Positions 32,341-46,900 are shown, counted from the stretch's first letter. The stretch: 64,000 bases of DNA from Halichondria panicea (GCF_963675165.1 NC_087393.1:3911502-3975501); one strand, 5' to 3'. Notes: generated by a model not told the origin, from the letters alone. A program made the numbers and translations.

Positions 32341-35300
32341 TTAGGATATTGTATCGTTGAGCAGGAAAACACAGCCACTTCAGCTTGAAGAATTGTGGTG
32401 TAGGAAAGTAGTATGATTGTAGCCAGCACTTTCACAGCATTCTTACCAACAAATCGAGTAATCCGACTTGATTTTGAGCTAATAAGAATCAGTAGTCCTA
32501 ATCCTATCCAAACAAATAGAGGGACAAACAAATTCAAGATGACTTGTCCAAAAACATCGAAACCATTGTAAAAGCACACACTCATGCCTATATACAAGTT
32601 GAACCAAGCCACCAGGCTGGATAAGGCAGAAGACCATTGCAAAGGATGTAAGAATAATTCCTCGCTAACATGAAACATACTAGTGTAGAATAGGAATCCA
32701 TTTATTGTTCCGTCTGTGATGGTCACATTACACCAAAGCATGAAGAGCAGAGCTAGAACTGCAACCACTAGAGGGCCTAGCAGAAGGAGAAGCCGGTATG
32801 TAATACTATGGTCTGAACACTGGACACACTTGGTTGAACTTATGGCTGAGCTGTATGGCGTCCTACACGCTCCACATAAAATTCCGGTTCTGTCTCTTCG
32901 ACATTGCTGATCTGGATCGAATGTTTCACTGATGTTTATAGATGTTACATTATAGTCACAATACAGCTGTGGACAGTATGAAAACTTTATGAAACCATTT
33001 CCAATTTTGGAGTCAGTATCAGTATCGTTATGGTAACCTATCCATGTTAAGCCTGGTTTTTGAATAGTTTGGTCACTAGCGTTATAAGTACTGTCTTCGG
33101 AAGACCAATAACAAAAGCCAGTTGTTTTATTTATTACAGTTCCCAATGGACAGTTTCGATATGTTATGTTTATCGATCGTAAGTAAGTTCCTCCTAGGGC
33201 ACCAGAGTCTGATTGTATGAGAATTACTACTTTTCCCTCTCTTGTAGTAGTATTTTGTCCTGATGTCAGTGTTATGGTACTGCATTCAGCTTTGATAGTA
33301 TGATGGTAAGGTTTCCCTCTTGAGATGTTGGCCAAGATCAAGATAGTAGCTGGAACAGGATTGTTAAATTGTCCCACAGCAACAAGAGACACATCGAACA
33401 ATTGACCTGGATATATGGTTTGATGGATACTTTTGTTGTTTTTTTCACAATTAATTTTTTTTCCTGCACAAAAGCAAATATGTTTTGGAAATGAGGTCAC
33501 ATAGGAGAGATTAGATTTATTCCATTGCCATGAAACTTCATTAAAAATTTTTTTGTAAACTAGCGTACTCCTGATGCCAAATGTTGTATGGCATTTATCC
33601 ATAAACCCTCCAAATATCTGACTTCCAGCGTATCCAGCAGTGTTGTTGATCATTACCACATGAATGGTGTCCAATATTTGCTTCTTTTGATGTCTAGGTA
33701 ACGAATTGCTAGCAATGTGCACTTGATAAAAACACAGTGGCTTAGATTGTAAGCACTGATCTTCTGCGTATATGCCTCCTCCAGATAAAATAGCTTTGTT
33801 ATTTTCAAATGTCACAGTGGTATTTGGGCTGAACAAAATGTACGAACTTTGACAGAGAACTAGGCCCCCACCATCAAGGCCTGTATTATTTGTTATGGTC
33901 ACAATGCCACTGAACACAATATTTGATCTGAAAGCAGAAATGGCCGTTATGCTGTTATTTACAAAGCTAGAGTCATTGATAAATGTTTGTCTTCTCTGTT
34001 TACTAATGAAGACAGTAGCTCCTCCGGAAATTAGATCTTGACTATTTTCTGTCTGCGTTAATAGTTTGTTTCTCAGAAAGTGACTTCGAGCAATGATAAC
34101 TGTATTGAAAGGAAGAGATGTTGCTTCCACTCCGTTAATCAGATAGCAATATATGTTGATAGCTAGACCACTGTCTGCTTCGGAAGCATTTAAAATATTG
34201 TCTACAAAGTAACAGCCGTCTATTTCAACAGTTCCTTTAGGACAAGACTTGTACATGCTCGCTGTTTCGAACAATATGTACAGAGCACCTCCTCTAACTT
34301 TACCACTGTTACTAGTAAAGTTTACATTTCTAAAACTAACATAGTTTTCGCATGCAACTGTTATGTTGTCAGGTTCTTGGGGAGGCTGCTTGAATCTAAC
34401 GTATGCTCCTCCACCCATAACTGCTGTTCCCTTGACAACGTTACTATTCTCCACAATGACCGTATTGCTCGTATATTGTTTGGCGTTTCCGAGCAGAATG
34501 AAAAGGTTTCCTCCTTTACTGGAAAAGCTGTATGCTTTATTGTATTTTAGTTGCACCTCTGACATGTGAATAGTAACATTTGTGCACGAAAGAAACAAAG
34601 ATATGCCAGTTGCTTTGGTTTGACATTTGGTATATGAGTCATGTTTGATATGTTGTGCACTTCCATTCAAAAATTTACATCTCATAATTCTCACATAAAT
34701 CCGCTCGTTTGTGTCAATACTTGGACAATCTTCATAGTATTTTAGTACAAAATTACCCCCAAAGAATTTTTCGCTACCAGTGTTGTTCACCAGTAGGCAG
34801 TCCTCCATTATTGAGTATCCATACAGTCCCTCAGCAGCTATCCCGTATCCATTACTGTCGCGAATGGTTATCGATTGCATTGTTAGAGCAGTTACATCCT
34901 TAAGAGCAACTGCCGCTTGAAAGTGCCCTAATTCGCTGTAAGTACTAACTGGTATATTTTGACCACATGCAGAGATTTGCAGATTTTTGATAGTGATAAA
35001 GTTTATGTTTTTAAACATAAATCCTGCTGCTTTATAACACTGAATTTTTACAATCTCTGTCTCATTTCTGCTATCCTTCATACTATCGAGTTCAATATTC
35101 ATAAGAGAGTCAATACGAAAGTTTTTACTGAGAGTGTGCAATCCTGGCATGAACATGAACTTTGTGTTGTTCAAATGACTTACGTTTGCGTAATGGTCCA
35201 GTGTCTCACATGGTTGCCTTGGGCATATCGTGTTCAATCCATTGTCTGATCTGACATACAAAATATTGTCCCAGTCTTGTCTGAAGTCTGTAAAGCAGTG

Positions 35301-35416
35301 TCCTTGATGTGTTACAGCCAGCACAACAGCAAATAGTAGCAATTGCATTGTACGTTGATCTCAAAACCAGTAAAGTTGTAGATTAACTCTTGTATTGGAT
35401 TTAATTGGATTGCATG

Positions 35417-35424
35417 CCTTTATA
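35417..35424 (-). promoter_or_regulatory. TATA box of gene A2
   Basis: TATAAAGG about 70 bp upstream of the A2 start, conserved with A1. Confidence 0.55.
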
Positions 35425-35867
35425 CTTTCCCGAATGTAAGTTCTGGGCCACCTCCATATAACTATAATTGTTCCACTTACACTTTCGTGTTTAGCGCATT
35501 ACGGTTTACTTTGTGTGTTTATACAACCATGCACCTACTTGAGAATTGGTAGTATAATAACATCAACACAATTACACTTAATTGCATGTGTTGGTGGTTG
35601 ATATGATTTGTTGTAAGTATATATAGTACGACATCGTAGCTTTGGTTTCTGTTTTATGATAGGAATCTTAAAGTAGCTTTTATTTTCTGTGGAGCAGCGG
35701 CTCCTTCTTTGTATACCTGAAGTCACTACCGTATATAGTATATGTATATAACATATGTATTTTCGTATGGTTCGGGAAAGTTAAAACGTTCATATTGATT
35801 TTGAGCTGTGTGAATATTTAATGAATATGCACTAACAAAAGGTACTTTCGAATAGGATTGCTTCTTT

Positions 35868-35984
35868 TGCTTGAGTAGCTATAATTATGCTTCATTGGAA
35901 TAATGCTACGTTAGACTAATCAGGACAATAAACGTTTGTACAGCATAGTAATACCGAAATTTTGGTATCTCTGATTTGTACATG
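35868..35984 (-). pseudogene. Small ectodomain relic of the receptor family (unit 2)
   Basis: Longer version of the unit 1 relic: 'tttgcttgagtagctat' is retained here, matching gene B at 24258-24272, followed by the 'gctacgttag' and 'gtttgtacag' blocks. Noncoding. Confidence 0.6.
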
Positions 35985-36129
35985 TATATAGACTAGTCAG
36001 ATAATTACATGTATACCCAAAGCATATTTTTCACCCCACAGGTAATTCCTACTTTTCATCGCAGCCTTCACTGCTAGGGTCCTTTGTTCATGGGCGTTTC
36101 TAGAGATTGAGGCAGGGGGTGCTCAAGAG

Positions 36130-36511
36130 CAGTGGCGGATCTAGGATTCTTGAAAGGGGGGTTCCAGGGCTCTGAGCGGGTCAAGGACTGTTAAAAAAAA
36201 GGTCGTCACTTCTTCGAAACAGTGAGCATGCGCTAATAATAATTATTAACACACCGAACTAAAAAAAAGGTCATCACTTTTCATAAGCAGTCTGCATGCA
36301 CTACGCTGGAGAGTTTTTAGCCTTCATAGTCACTGAAACTGCACAGACAAAGCTTCGCAGGACTAACAAGGACTAAAGGTAAGTGAGAAGTGCATGTGAA
36401 AGCTAGTAAGAAAGGAACAACTTGCTAACTAGTTGCTTGAGCCTCCCACTCACTTCTTTCTCAAAGGGAGGTTCAATTGAACCCAAAGAACCCCCTCTGG
36501 ATCCGCCACTG
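36130..36511. mobile_element. Small TIR element, CAGTGGCGGATCTAG termini (unit 2)
   Basis: Same element as 5688-6018, about 50 bp longer through internal indels (AATAATAATTATT insert near 36234, extra block near 36430). Confidence 0.7.
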
Positions 36512-36699
36512 AAGAGCACAGAAAAAAATGAGACCGCGCACGCGATTTTACGCCCCTACATTTATTGCGGCGCGTTTTTTACATGCATAGAGTGATAATT
36601 TTTTTTTTCAAAATAAACAATGTGAAATTGACGAAGGGACAAAGCAAAAAGAAAGGTAAAGGGTACAAACATAAAATGGAAGGTTACATACAAAGGTTC

Positions 36700-37175
36700 A
36701 GTTAATTGGTGGAGGTGGGCCTCCGACATCACCAGGTCGATAGCCCCAACTCTGAAGGGGTGTCCACATGACGATCTGGACCCTCTTATAGCTTGAATGG
36801 ATGATCTTAGGAGGGAAAAGGTTAGTCGGCAACGGAGCCAGGATAGTGTGCTGCTGTACGATTGGTCCCATTTGGATGATAGCATGGAGGCGAGTCTCTT
36901 GTAGAAGGTTGTTGCTTCACGTGCTAGGCCTCCCGTTGCAGAGAGTACTAGAGGGGAGAAGGATGCCTGTTCAATGTCTAGAATTCTTTGTTTGTAGGCC
37001 CTTTTTTAATTAATTCATGTTTGCGGTAGACTGTGTGTGGGTCGGCGTGTCTGTTGGATGCAGCGTGTGGGTTAAATACCCTAACATAAAAAAATGGTTC
37101 TTTCAAAGGAGCCTCCCATACTCTATTGGCTGCAATGTCTAGGCGTGCACCCGGTTGTGTGTTGGCACTTGGCAT
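36700..37175 (-). mobile_element. LINE-type retroelement fragment, polyprotein C-terminus (unit 2)
   Basis: Best preserved of the three copies: ATGGLAREATTFYKRLASML is open here, where unit 1 has a stop. One frameshift near 37005 separates the upstream part (ARLDIAANRVWEAPLKEPFF...NPHAASNR) from the C-terminal part. Confidence 0.72.
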
Positions 37176-37745
37176 TTGTCAAATAATATTATGTACAAAA
37201 AATCCACCCTCTTTGGTTGTTGCACTAGAGGGCAGAATGGTTCGTTATCCTTCATTAACCTCGAGACAGAATTAACCTCGAGACAGAACCACAAAATTAA
37301 TAGATTCTAGGTAAGGTCGTTTTTTAGCCACGGCTATTTTCAGCGGCTATTTTCTGAAATATAGCCACCTTGCTATTCCAACCAAGTTGAACTCCCAAGG
37401 GTGGCCGAATAACGAGAGTCTACTGTATATGTATATGTATTCTCAGGAACTACTAAGTGTACTGTATCTCCCTTCAGTCAACATATTTGACCACACAATA
37501 ATAGGGGATTTGGTAAAGATCATTAAGTTATATACATCAATGTATATCTATATATAGCCAGCCAAGTGTTATTAGCATGTAGCATGCATTGGGTGTATAC
37601 GTGAGGGCTTATCCTAAAGATAACTATCAATTGAAATTAATGAGGAGGATTAAATCTATGCTACATTTATAGTTGTTAATACGTCAGCCTAAAGTTCAAT
37701 ACTGTCAACAGTGAATATACTACTTGGTGGGCGCGGTACCCACTC

Positions 37746-40700
37746 TTAGTTCAGATATGCTGGAGGGGCTTCTCCGCCAGCCAAGTACTGAGCAGGGTAC
37801 AGGGCAGGGGGCTGTGGTTCAGAGGGGTAGGATTCAGTGTGAGGGTACGGGTACGAGGGATCAGCATATTGTCCAGTTGGGTAGGGGGCAACTGGTTGAG
37901 GTGCATACATATCTTGAGGGGGGGCCTGATTCGTGTATTGGAGATTTTGGTCCATGAATTGCATGGGATAGGCTGTATTTTGTATATTTGCAGCTTTCGG
38001 TGTAGCATTATTGACTACAGGAGTCCTGGGTGGAAGGTGAGCCAGGCGATGTCTTCTTATGCAAATACAGAACAAGATGATAATCACAATTATGATGATA
38101 ATGACGACGATAGGAACAGTTACACCAATGCTGATGATTGGTATGATGTTGGATGACGAAAGAGTAGGTACTGTAATACAATTGTAAATGTCAGGTAATT
38201 AGGTGTCACTAACATGCATGTATCATTTGTATTTCAGGTAAATACATAGCTATACATGTCATTGCAGTAATATGCCAATCGCCGAGCTATGTAATTAATA
38301 CTTGATACTATATATAGCATAGATTGGCAACTCTAACCTGTAGAACTGCACATTAAGGCCACATCTTGTGTGTGGGTGCAATCTTCAACTCCGATAGTGT
38401 TAGCAGGACAATTAATGAGTCTGCTCTCAGTTCCTGAGCAACGAAGCTCGTCCAACCATGTTGGAGAGTCCGATAGGATTTCATTGAAACTATATATACG
38501 TGTGCATGCATGCATCAACAAAGTAACTTTTTAAGATGGATGATTCGATGGCGAGTCATGAATGGCTAGTATAAGTTAATGAGACTACTCAGTGATGAGC
38601 TTACACACTCACCCTAGTGTTCCAACTGTTCCGTATTGAGTATAGGTTGAGAACTCTAGTTGACGACAAGCCACCCTTGCATCATTTATACCGAATCTGT
38701 CATCACACACTGCCCCCCATTGTCCATTGTAATATACCTCTAGTCTGCCAGAGGAGCCTCCTGTTTGGCCTGAGCTGCCTACCAGCCTCAGGTCTCCATC
38801 TGAGGGGAAAAACAGCGAAGAATACAAATTAAGGACTGCATGGTTTTGTAACGTCAAGCATTCAGATGCGTAAAAGGAGTTCATTAGACTGTAGTAATGT
38901 CACACTATATTCTTACTTGCAGTACAGATCAAGGCCACGTCTTGTGTGTGGGTGCAATCTTCAACTCCAATAGTGTTAGCTGGACAATCAACGAGTCTGC
39001 TCTCAGTTCCTAAACAAAGAAGCTCGTCCAGCCATGTTGGAGAGTCCGATGAAATTTCATTGAAACTGTACAATAAAGTAAATCTTCAAGATTGATAATT
39101 TGATGCAAGTTGTGAAATATGCATGGTTAACCCTTTCCCCGTTTTAATTAAAACAAGAAAATACAGAATAAATAACAATTTTCTTTAAAAATTTGTATGT
39201 CATGAACCATACATTGAAATGACTTGTAACTATTTCCTACAGGTAGCGCAGACCCCAGAGGTATCTTAACACCATCTTCGTTACCTAGCAACTGACCACC
39301 CCCACTAATTAGCAATTGTTTACAAACATTCACAACTATGTACACAAATAATATTGTATGAAGGCACAGAGTGGCTAAAGACACTAAATAAGTGTTCTCA
39401 ATGTTCTCACAGTGACATGGTTCAATCAGGATCTGCAGAAAGTTCTCTGCGAGGTCGTATCAGCAGACGCCCTTTTCCCGGGAAATGTTTTCTTCACCTA
39501 CACACAGGTTTACAAGTTCAATGGTGGCTCATGATGTCCACTGCTGTACTAACTAGCCTAAATACAGTTATACTGAAGCTATCAAGACTACAGATGCTAC
39601 TCTAGACTTACCAGATCCAAGAAGTTGTTCCATCGCAAGAGCTTCTTCCTCAGGCCTTCAGGCTCTATATTTTCTAGCTTGAGGTAGCTTTTTATCTAGC
39701 TATGATCCCAGTCACAGTCCTCTCACTCAACAAGGCCATAAGCATCGATATTCTCACTGTCTAGCTACTTTAGAACCTCACTGAGATTGTACTACGAAGA
39801 TCTTGAAACATTATCAAACAGTCACTTTTCTTTCGACATTACTGTACAAAGCGTACCTCGAGGCAGCATATTAAAGATACCATGTGAAAGAGCAGCTCAA
39901 TGCGCATGTGCTGCTACCTACAGTGTGTGCATAGCTCCAACACAGTGGGCACAACAAATTTTTGAAAATGACCACTAGAGTGGCCGTCATATGACGGCTT
40001 CAACGGGGAAAGGGTTAACATTGTTGATCATGCACTCAATGATCATCTTATAAATTATCTCACCCTAGCGTTCCAACTGTTCCGTATCGAGTGTAGGTTA
40101 AGAACCCTAGTTGACGACAAGCCACTCTTGCATCATTTGGACTGAAGCGGTCGTCACACACTGCCCCCCATTGTTCATTATTATAGACCTCCAGTCTGCC
40201 AGAAGAGCCTCCTGTTTGGCCTGAGTTGCCTACCAGCCTCAGGTCTCCATCTGAAGGGTATACAGAGACTTTAATACCTCAGGCTGGCTATAATTATCAT
40301 TCAAAGTAGTTTTATATGTGTTTGATGAAGCTTGACTTGTTATGATACTGAATATCAGCAGGAAAACTATGAATCCTTTAGTTTCTAAATTGTCTTTTTA
40401 ATGTGCGTGCATGGATATCTCATGCAGATATTGGTTTGAACTATAGCCCTGTTTACGCCACATCTATAATCCGGGTCGAATCCGGATTTAATCTGGGTCA
40501 GATTTTTCTGAGTAGTGAGCATAGTAAAATGACCACTAATTTCATTTGGCTGATAAGAAGCTGTGGGCTTACTCTAGAAACACCCACGAATACAACACCT
40601 CAGAACTAGAGCACTAAAGTGCAAACCCTCGGCCGGCTGGTGACATGATTAAGAAACCATATAATTATAAAAACAGATGCTGAATTTTAGTGGTACATAT

Positions 40701-41061
40701 GCACTGTGGATCACAGCAAAGAAGCTTAGAGTCTCAGAGAAGTATGGCTCCTGTAGTAGCTAGGGCCTAGCAGTCTGCAGCAAGCCAGACACAATTCTAG
40801 CTTTCTATTTTAGCGACCCCTTTCCATTGTTCCTGGTACGGGATCACTTCAGCTGTAAATACGTAGGGTGCTTCTAATAAAGGCCATGTGTAGTTAGCTA
40901 GTTGCCAACGTGTAAATTCAAGATTTTTAGCTTTTGCTCGCTTTTATTCGACAACGAAGCTTTAACATCAAAACAAATTTAAAACTACTAACTTGTTGTT
41001 TTGAGGCTATCCATGGCATAAACACAGTGCTATCGCATCCAGGTGAGTAGACTCAGAATAC

Positions 41062-41103
<42 letters not shown>

Positions 41104-43874
41104 TGACTGACTAATATAACCCGTGGCGCCGCGGCGCGCCTTGGGTTAATAAGCCCTCTGCGTTTACTCACAAGGATAAGGGCCGTTTACACGAACGCGG
41201 TTAGGTTTAATCCGGATTCCAACCCAAATTAAAGGTCTGGTGTAAATGAGGCTTATGCCCTTGGGTACAAATCCAATGCACCCTATTATAGTATAGTATA
41301 TGCATTATGCATGGTACAACTATTACATTAGCAGTGGCGTGTACAATGGGGGGCTTTGGGGGCTTGAGCACCCCCCTGTCCTCCCAGACAACCATGAAAC
41401 TAATCCTATCACTCAGTAGCTCTAGCTAGCTAACTGTGCACAGCTCTATCTCGATTACAAGTCATGACCACGCCCAATTGAGCATGCGCAATCAGTATTG
41501 CCATTCTAATCAAGAGTTTATGATAGAGAGAGAGTAATCTTAGCCTCCTTCGCAGCCTCTCCTTTTTCTGTTCTTTGTCACAGAAGAGAAAATTGGAGGA
41601 ACAAAGAAAGAAAGAAGGAAGCAACTAAGAAAAAGGAGAGCCTGCCTTGCTAAGTCGCGTGATCCCCTACTGACGTAGACAAATTTTAACGAGCGTGGGC
41701 GAGAGAAAACCTAATACCGGTAACTGTCCTCCCACACAGTACTTGGAGCGCATTTACCAGGAACATAATCTGTTATGAACAGTACAGTACATAGCCTCGA
41801 CTCAAGGCCGCTTGAAAAAGGCGGCCTGGTATACCTTGTATGCGCATGCGTGTACATTACCCCAAAAAGGGGGTAATCCGTGTATTTGTGGATACTGTCA
41901 GTAAAATAAACCGTATACTATTTGTATTCTGATTTTACAGTCCGTTACATAGAATATTGTGCAAAGATGACCGAGTTCTTACTCCCTTTATTGTATCAAG
42001 CCAAGTCTCTACTTAACGACACCCTACACTGTAAGGCTACAGATGTTATAGGAAAGGCATGATGTGTTCCTGTGGGTCCCCTGATGAGGCTGTGGTAATA
42101 TAGACCAGGCAAGTCTTCTGCTACTAAATCTTGCCTTTATGTTCGACAAGAAGTCATTGCTGAAGATAAAGAAGCTAATGATTACTCCTGAAAGCTTTTC
42201 ATAAGCTTTAACTCGACACTCAGGAAGTTATTCACTCAAGATCTACTGATGTATTAAAGAGTCCACCACTCTTCCTAGCTGGCAGCTCTAGCTGTCTGGG
42301 AGGCTTTCTTGAACTGTCTCTTTGATAAACAGAGCTAGAAGAAGCAACACTGCTGCAGCATAATTATTCTACTTTGATTAGTGTCTCTGAAAGCTGCCAT
42401 TGTGGTCACATTGTCATACGTATTATTCCCTTTTGTAACTTTGTCCGTTTTTTTTACAATTTGTATGATGAAATTGTTGTCAATTATTTAGCGCATGCGC
42501 ATACAAGGTATACCAGGCCGCCTTTTTCAAGCGGCCTTGAGTCGAGGCTATACAGTACAGTGCAGTAGAGTCAGCCTTCGTGAGACCTTTAGTCAGTAGA
42601 GGAAGTATGAAAGACTAGAGTAGAGTAGACTATACTGCTGTAATAATTATATCTACTAATCAAGTGGGTCTGTTCTGAACTCAGGAAAAAAAACTGAGCT
42701 AAATTTAGATATTTAGTCTTTACTAGGTAAGCCCTCGTCTACGATGTCTCCACGCTTGATTCTGGCTTACTATCTACGATGCTAACAGCTTTTATTTAGA
42801 GTTTGCAATGCGTAGGCATGCTGTAGCTTTTTGCTCTGTCAGGCTCCGCCCAGCTAGTGATTGCCCACGTTCATTTTCACTCGTCTACCACTCGTCTACC
42901 GTCACGCAACTTAGCAAGGCAGGCTCTCCTTTTTCTTAGTCTCTTCCTTCTTTCTTTCTTTGTTCCTCCAATTCGTACCATATTTTATCTTATTGAACTA
43001 CAGTGACAAAGAACAGAAAAAGGAGAGGCTGCGAAGGAGGCTAGAGTAATCTATCAACCCATCCAAGTGTGTGGGTGATGTAATCTACTTTCTTGATAGA
43101 TGACATCACCCAAACTTGGATTGGTCAGTGTGCAAATTCCAAGCTTGTGACAGATACAGGAAGTCACGTTACTCTCTGCATACATCTGATGTACAGTATG
43201 CCTACGTTCGATACTCTCTCCTCTATCATATACTCTTGTTGTTATGTAATGCATAATAGCTGATCAAGATCCTCTGCACTCTCCCAGTCACCTCTTGCTC
43301 CACTGAGAGATACTGAGAAGCAATGACTAACACTAGAATGACTGGACACCCCCATTGCAGTGATTGACCAGTTTGTTATAGGATGTACCCCAGGAGAATA
43401 GTGCATGGAGATCCTACAAGATGACTGACTCATAATTATGTCTTATTATCACGCTATGCATGTATTAGATCCCATTTGAGTGTATTTAGCAGGAAACTAT
43501 GAGCTATAGTACCGGTACTATAGATTGCTCTGGGCTACAAACTACAACATTATACATTGTATTGTCATTTACAAGAATATACACATGTAATAACATAAAA
43601 ATTACTGTAGCTAGATGCTTTGTCTAGTATCATAGTAACAGAACTAGAATGGAAGAGAGAAGCTCTAGAAGAGATAGTAGGAGCCGCTCTTTTCTTGGGC
43701 AGTGTGCTGTACTTTTTTGCTGCAAGGCTGCATGGGGGAGGAGCTGGATGTATGAAAGATGCGCCGAAATAAATGCGGGGGCATAAAATTGCGCTCGCTA
43801 TGCGCGCCCCATTTTTTCTGTACTCTTGAGCACCCTCCTGCTTCAATCTCTAGAAACGCCCCTGATTAGTGTAC

Positions 43875-43909
<35 letters not shown>

Positions 43910-46900
43910 CACATACACCGCCCCTATGCATATACACACATGCATTGGAACTGTACATATATTACTATATATATATACTGCATGCACCTCACTATATTCA
44001 TATAATCATATAACTTACTTGCAGTACAGACCAAGGCCACATCTTGGGTGTGGGTACAATCTTCAACTCCGATAGTGTTAGCGGGACAATCTATCAGTAT
44101 TCTCTCAGTTCCTAAGCAACGAAGCTCATTCAGCCATGTCCGAGTGGAATTTGAAGGCTGGGAGAAACTGTATATAGTGTAGAAAATGATTATCTTAATT
44201 GTACTATAAATATAATTATGGTTGGTGAAGATTGGAAGAACAGTAAGAGGAACTGGATCCACTAAAATTAGTCATAAATGTACATGCACTCACCCTAATG
44301 TTTCTACTCTTCCATACTTGGTATAGTCTGTGTACCCTAGCTGACGACAAGCCACTCTTGCATCATTTGGACCAAAGCTGTCATCACACACTGTCTCCCA
44401 CTGATCAATATTAAAGAACTCCAGTCTACCAGAGGAGGCTACCCAAGTGGTAGCAGGATTCACTAGTCTCAAAACTCCATCTAAATTTGTAAGATGCATG
44501 AAGTATGTAACTATTGAAAGTGTATAACATCACTCACTTATTGCACACACTAATGCCACATCATCAGAACGGTCACAATTATGAACTCCGGTAGGATTTT
44601 GTGGGCATTCATCCAGTCTGCTTTCAGAACCATTGCAGCGAAGGTCATCCAACCATGTTGGAGTGGATTCTGACGCTGCTAGGTCACCAGAACTATTATA
44701 TTAGTAAAGGAATTGTAATCGTAAGAGTGATAATAGTAATCCATTTTATTTTAACGCAAGCATAAGTATTGATATACTTACTAACCTCCGTATGATTCCA
44801 TATACTACATAACCTAGGAAACCCAGCTGACGACAAGCTACAAGTGCACCAGCTGGACCAAATCCATCCTGACACACTGTCCCCCATTGTCCACTATAGT
44901 AGACCTCCAGTCTACCAGCTCCTCTGCCTCCTGTTAAACCGGACGTATCTATCAGCCTCACATCTCCACTCAATTGTCCTGTATGCATGAACAATATACA
45001 ACACTGATAATATTATCTAAGTTCACAATTATCGGTAGGCCACATCAATCACATAATTAAAATTTAAAAGGCTTCTTGGCTTCTTTCACTTTTAATGTGT
45101 TGACCCAATAATATCATACACTGATTATCGCAGCTAGTATATAGCTCTGTTTTAACTTTCAATGTTGACTTATATCTCATTAATTCTCGCAATTTCAATA
45201 ACACAAACATGTCGGGACGGTAAAAATACAGCATTCATTATCAATAGATAATATGAGATCTCGCTCTTATAATAATTATACTATCATTATAACCTTATAA
45301 TACCGTACTTCATAACAAAAACAATCATGCACACAATCAATTATATATACAGAGTAGAAGAGAGTACCACACAAGATGGTACCAATTAAGCAGCTTTTTT
45401 AAATAATTATATCATCACTTGAACATGCATACATACTTGGTCTTATATGAATACATACAATTATGCACCTTTACATGCAGTGCCTATTTGGAGCTGTAAG
45501 CTTATAATAATTATGGCTTGTTTAACCGATTAGCCGCGGTTATGATTTCATACGTAGTACCGCCCACCGCGGAACCAAAATCTAATTAATTTTAAATTAC
45601 TTTTATTATCAGCTCCTAGCAAAGAAAGATGCGTAGCTAAGAAGCAGTAGCAGTTTTCTGCAGGCAACTTTGTTTCAAACTAGTCTAGAATAGCTACTCT
45701 GCCAGGATCTCTAAGTTTCGAACGGAGAAGTATACCAGCCAAGGCCCCAGCGAAGGATCATTTCACAAGTAAGCTCTGTGTGTGTATAGCGATCATCATT
45801 TTCCTAGTTCAGCCTTTAGAAGCCTTTTGAGCTGATTTAATATGCTTGTCCACCTACCTAGATAGCCTCTGAGTGTGTGAAATATACTGGAAGAGTAGCT
45901 TCGTGAGTTTAGAGCCTGTTTTTAGAGTGTAGTCTACAACGTTTGATATTCAAAATTATTTTCTCTTTTTCAGCATTCGCCTCTAGCAAAGAAAGGTGCA
46001 TAACTTGGAAACAGTGACAGTTTTCTTTATTCAACTTCTTAGCAAAGTAGTCTACAGTAGTTACTGTGTCAGGATCTCCTGGTTTCCAACAAAACAGTCA
46101 AGCAGCCAAGGGCCAGAGCAAGGGATCACTTCAGAGGTAAGCTTTGTGTGTGTATATAGCAAGCATTATGTAGCTAGTGTAAGCCTTCATAAGCCTCTGA
46201 GCTGATTTAATATGCTTATGCACTTGCCTAGATAGCTTATGAGTGTGTAAAGTATACTTGTGTAGAAGCTGAGTTAGTTTAGAGCCTGTTTTTAGAGTGT
46301 AGTGTACAGTGTTTGATATTCAATTTATTTGTTCAGTGTGGCAAAGAAAGATGCACCCCTTAGTAACAGTAACAGTTCTCTTCAAGCTACCTTGTAGAAC
46401 AGTCGAAGAGTCAACCAGCCAAGGACAGAGCGAGAGATTACTTTAGAGGTAAGCTTTGTGTGCGTATGTTTTTAGCTGATAATACTATATACGCTTACCT
46501 ACGTAGCTTGTAAAGTATACTTGCTCCAGCAGTGTGTTGAAGCCCGAGTTTAAAATACAGAAGCCTATATATGTATGCTCAGCAGTGTTGCAATGTAAAG
46601 GGGTTATGCTTAGCTATCTGTTGGTCTCATCCACAATGTGTTCTGTTAATAGCTGTGAAGAATGCTGGACACCGGAAAGTTTGGGCTAACAGATTGGTTG
46701 AGATGGTGGGAGTCCATAGGCAGGCCAGGAGTAGAACTGCTTACAGTAAGTGGTGTTTGTGTGTGTGTGTGTGCCTGTGGCATGATACTTTATACTGCTA
46801 ACAATTTACATTATCAGTGCTGCCAAAAGTTAATTCCTATGCCTAGGCTTGTGTGAAGTTCTGCTTGCTTCCAAGGTTACAATTCAATTAGGCTACTACT

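Larger units (their letters stand above)
27007..35348 (-). pseudogene. Beta-helix + multi-TM receptor, gene A2, split by a retrotransposon
   Basis: The 5' part (35348 down to 32346) encodes signal peptide, ectodomain, Cys-rich module and the first four membrane helices, 1003 residues without a break. A Ty3/gypsy element then interrupts the codons just after the YPN motif, and the frame runs 42 codons into its LTR before a stop at 32211. The rest of the gene (27901 down to 27007) lies beyond the element. It carries a 2-bp deletion near 27775 and a 1-bp deletion near 27706, which together restore frame but leave a stop (27721) between them. A receptor ending after four helices with an LTR-derived tail could still be made. 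The shared damage in A3 shows common descent. Confidence 0.88.
41332..43864. mobile_element. 2.5-kb composite insertion with CAGTGGCG / CGCCCCTG ends
   Basis: Absent from unit 1, where 'ttacattcgtgtacataac' is continuous. The flanks ATTAG/ATTAG (41327-41331, 43865-43869) suggest a 5-bp target duplication. It contains two nested inverted-repeat elements (41533-43050 and 41792-42550) and, at the right, the 'gggcataaaattgcgc...gaaacgcccctg' repeat also found around 5650-6100 in the opposite orientation. No coding region is recognised. Confidence 0.6.

Noticed and set aside
43869-44075. Open frame over the CA run
   Set aside because: His-Thr repeats come from the (CA)n microsatellite, and the frame is antisense to SRCR exon 5.
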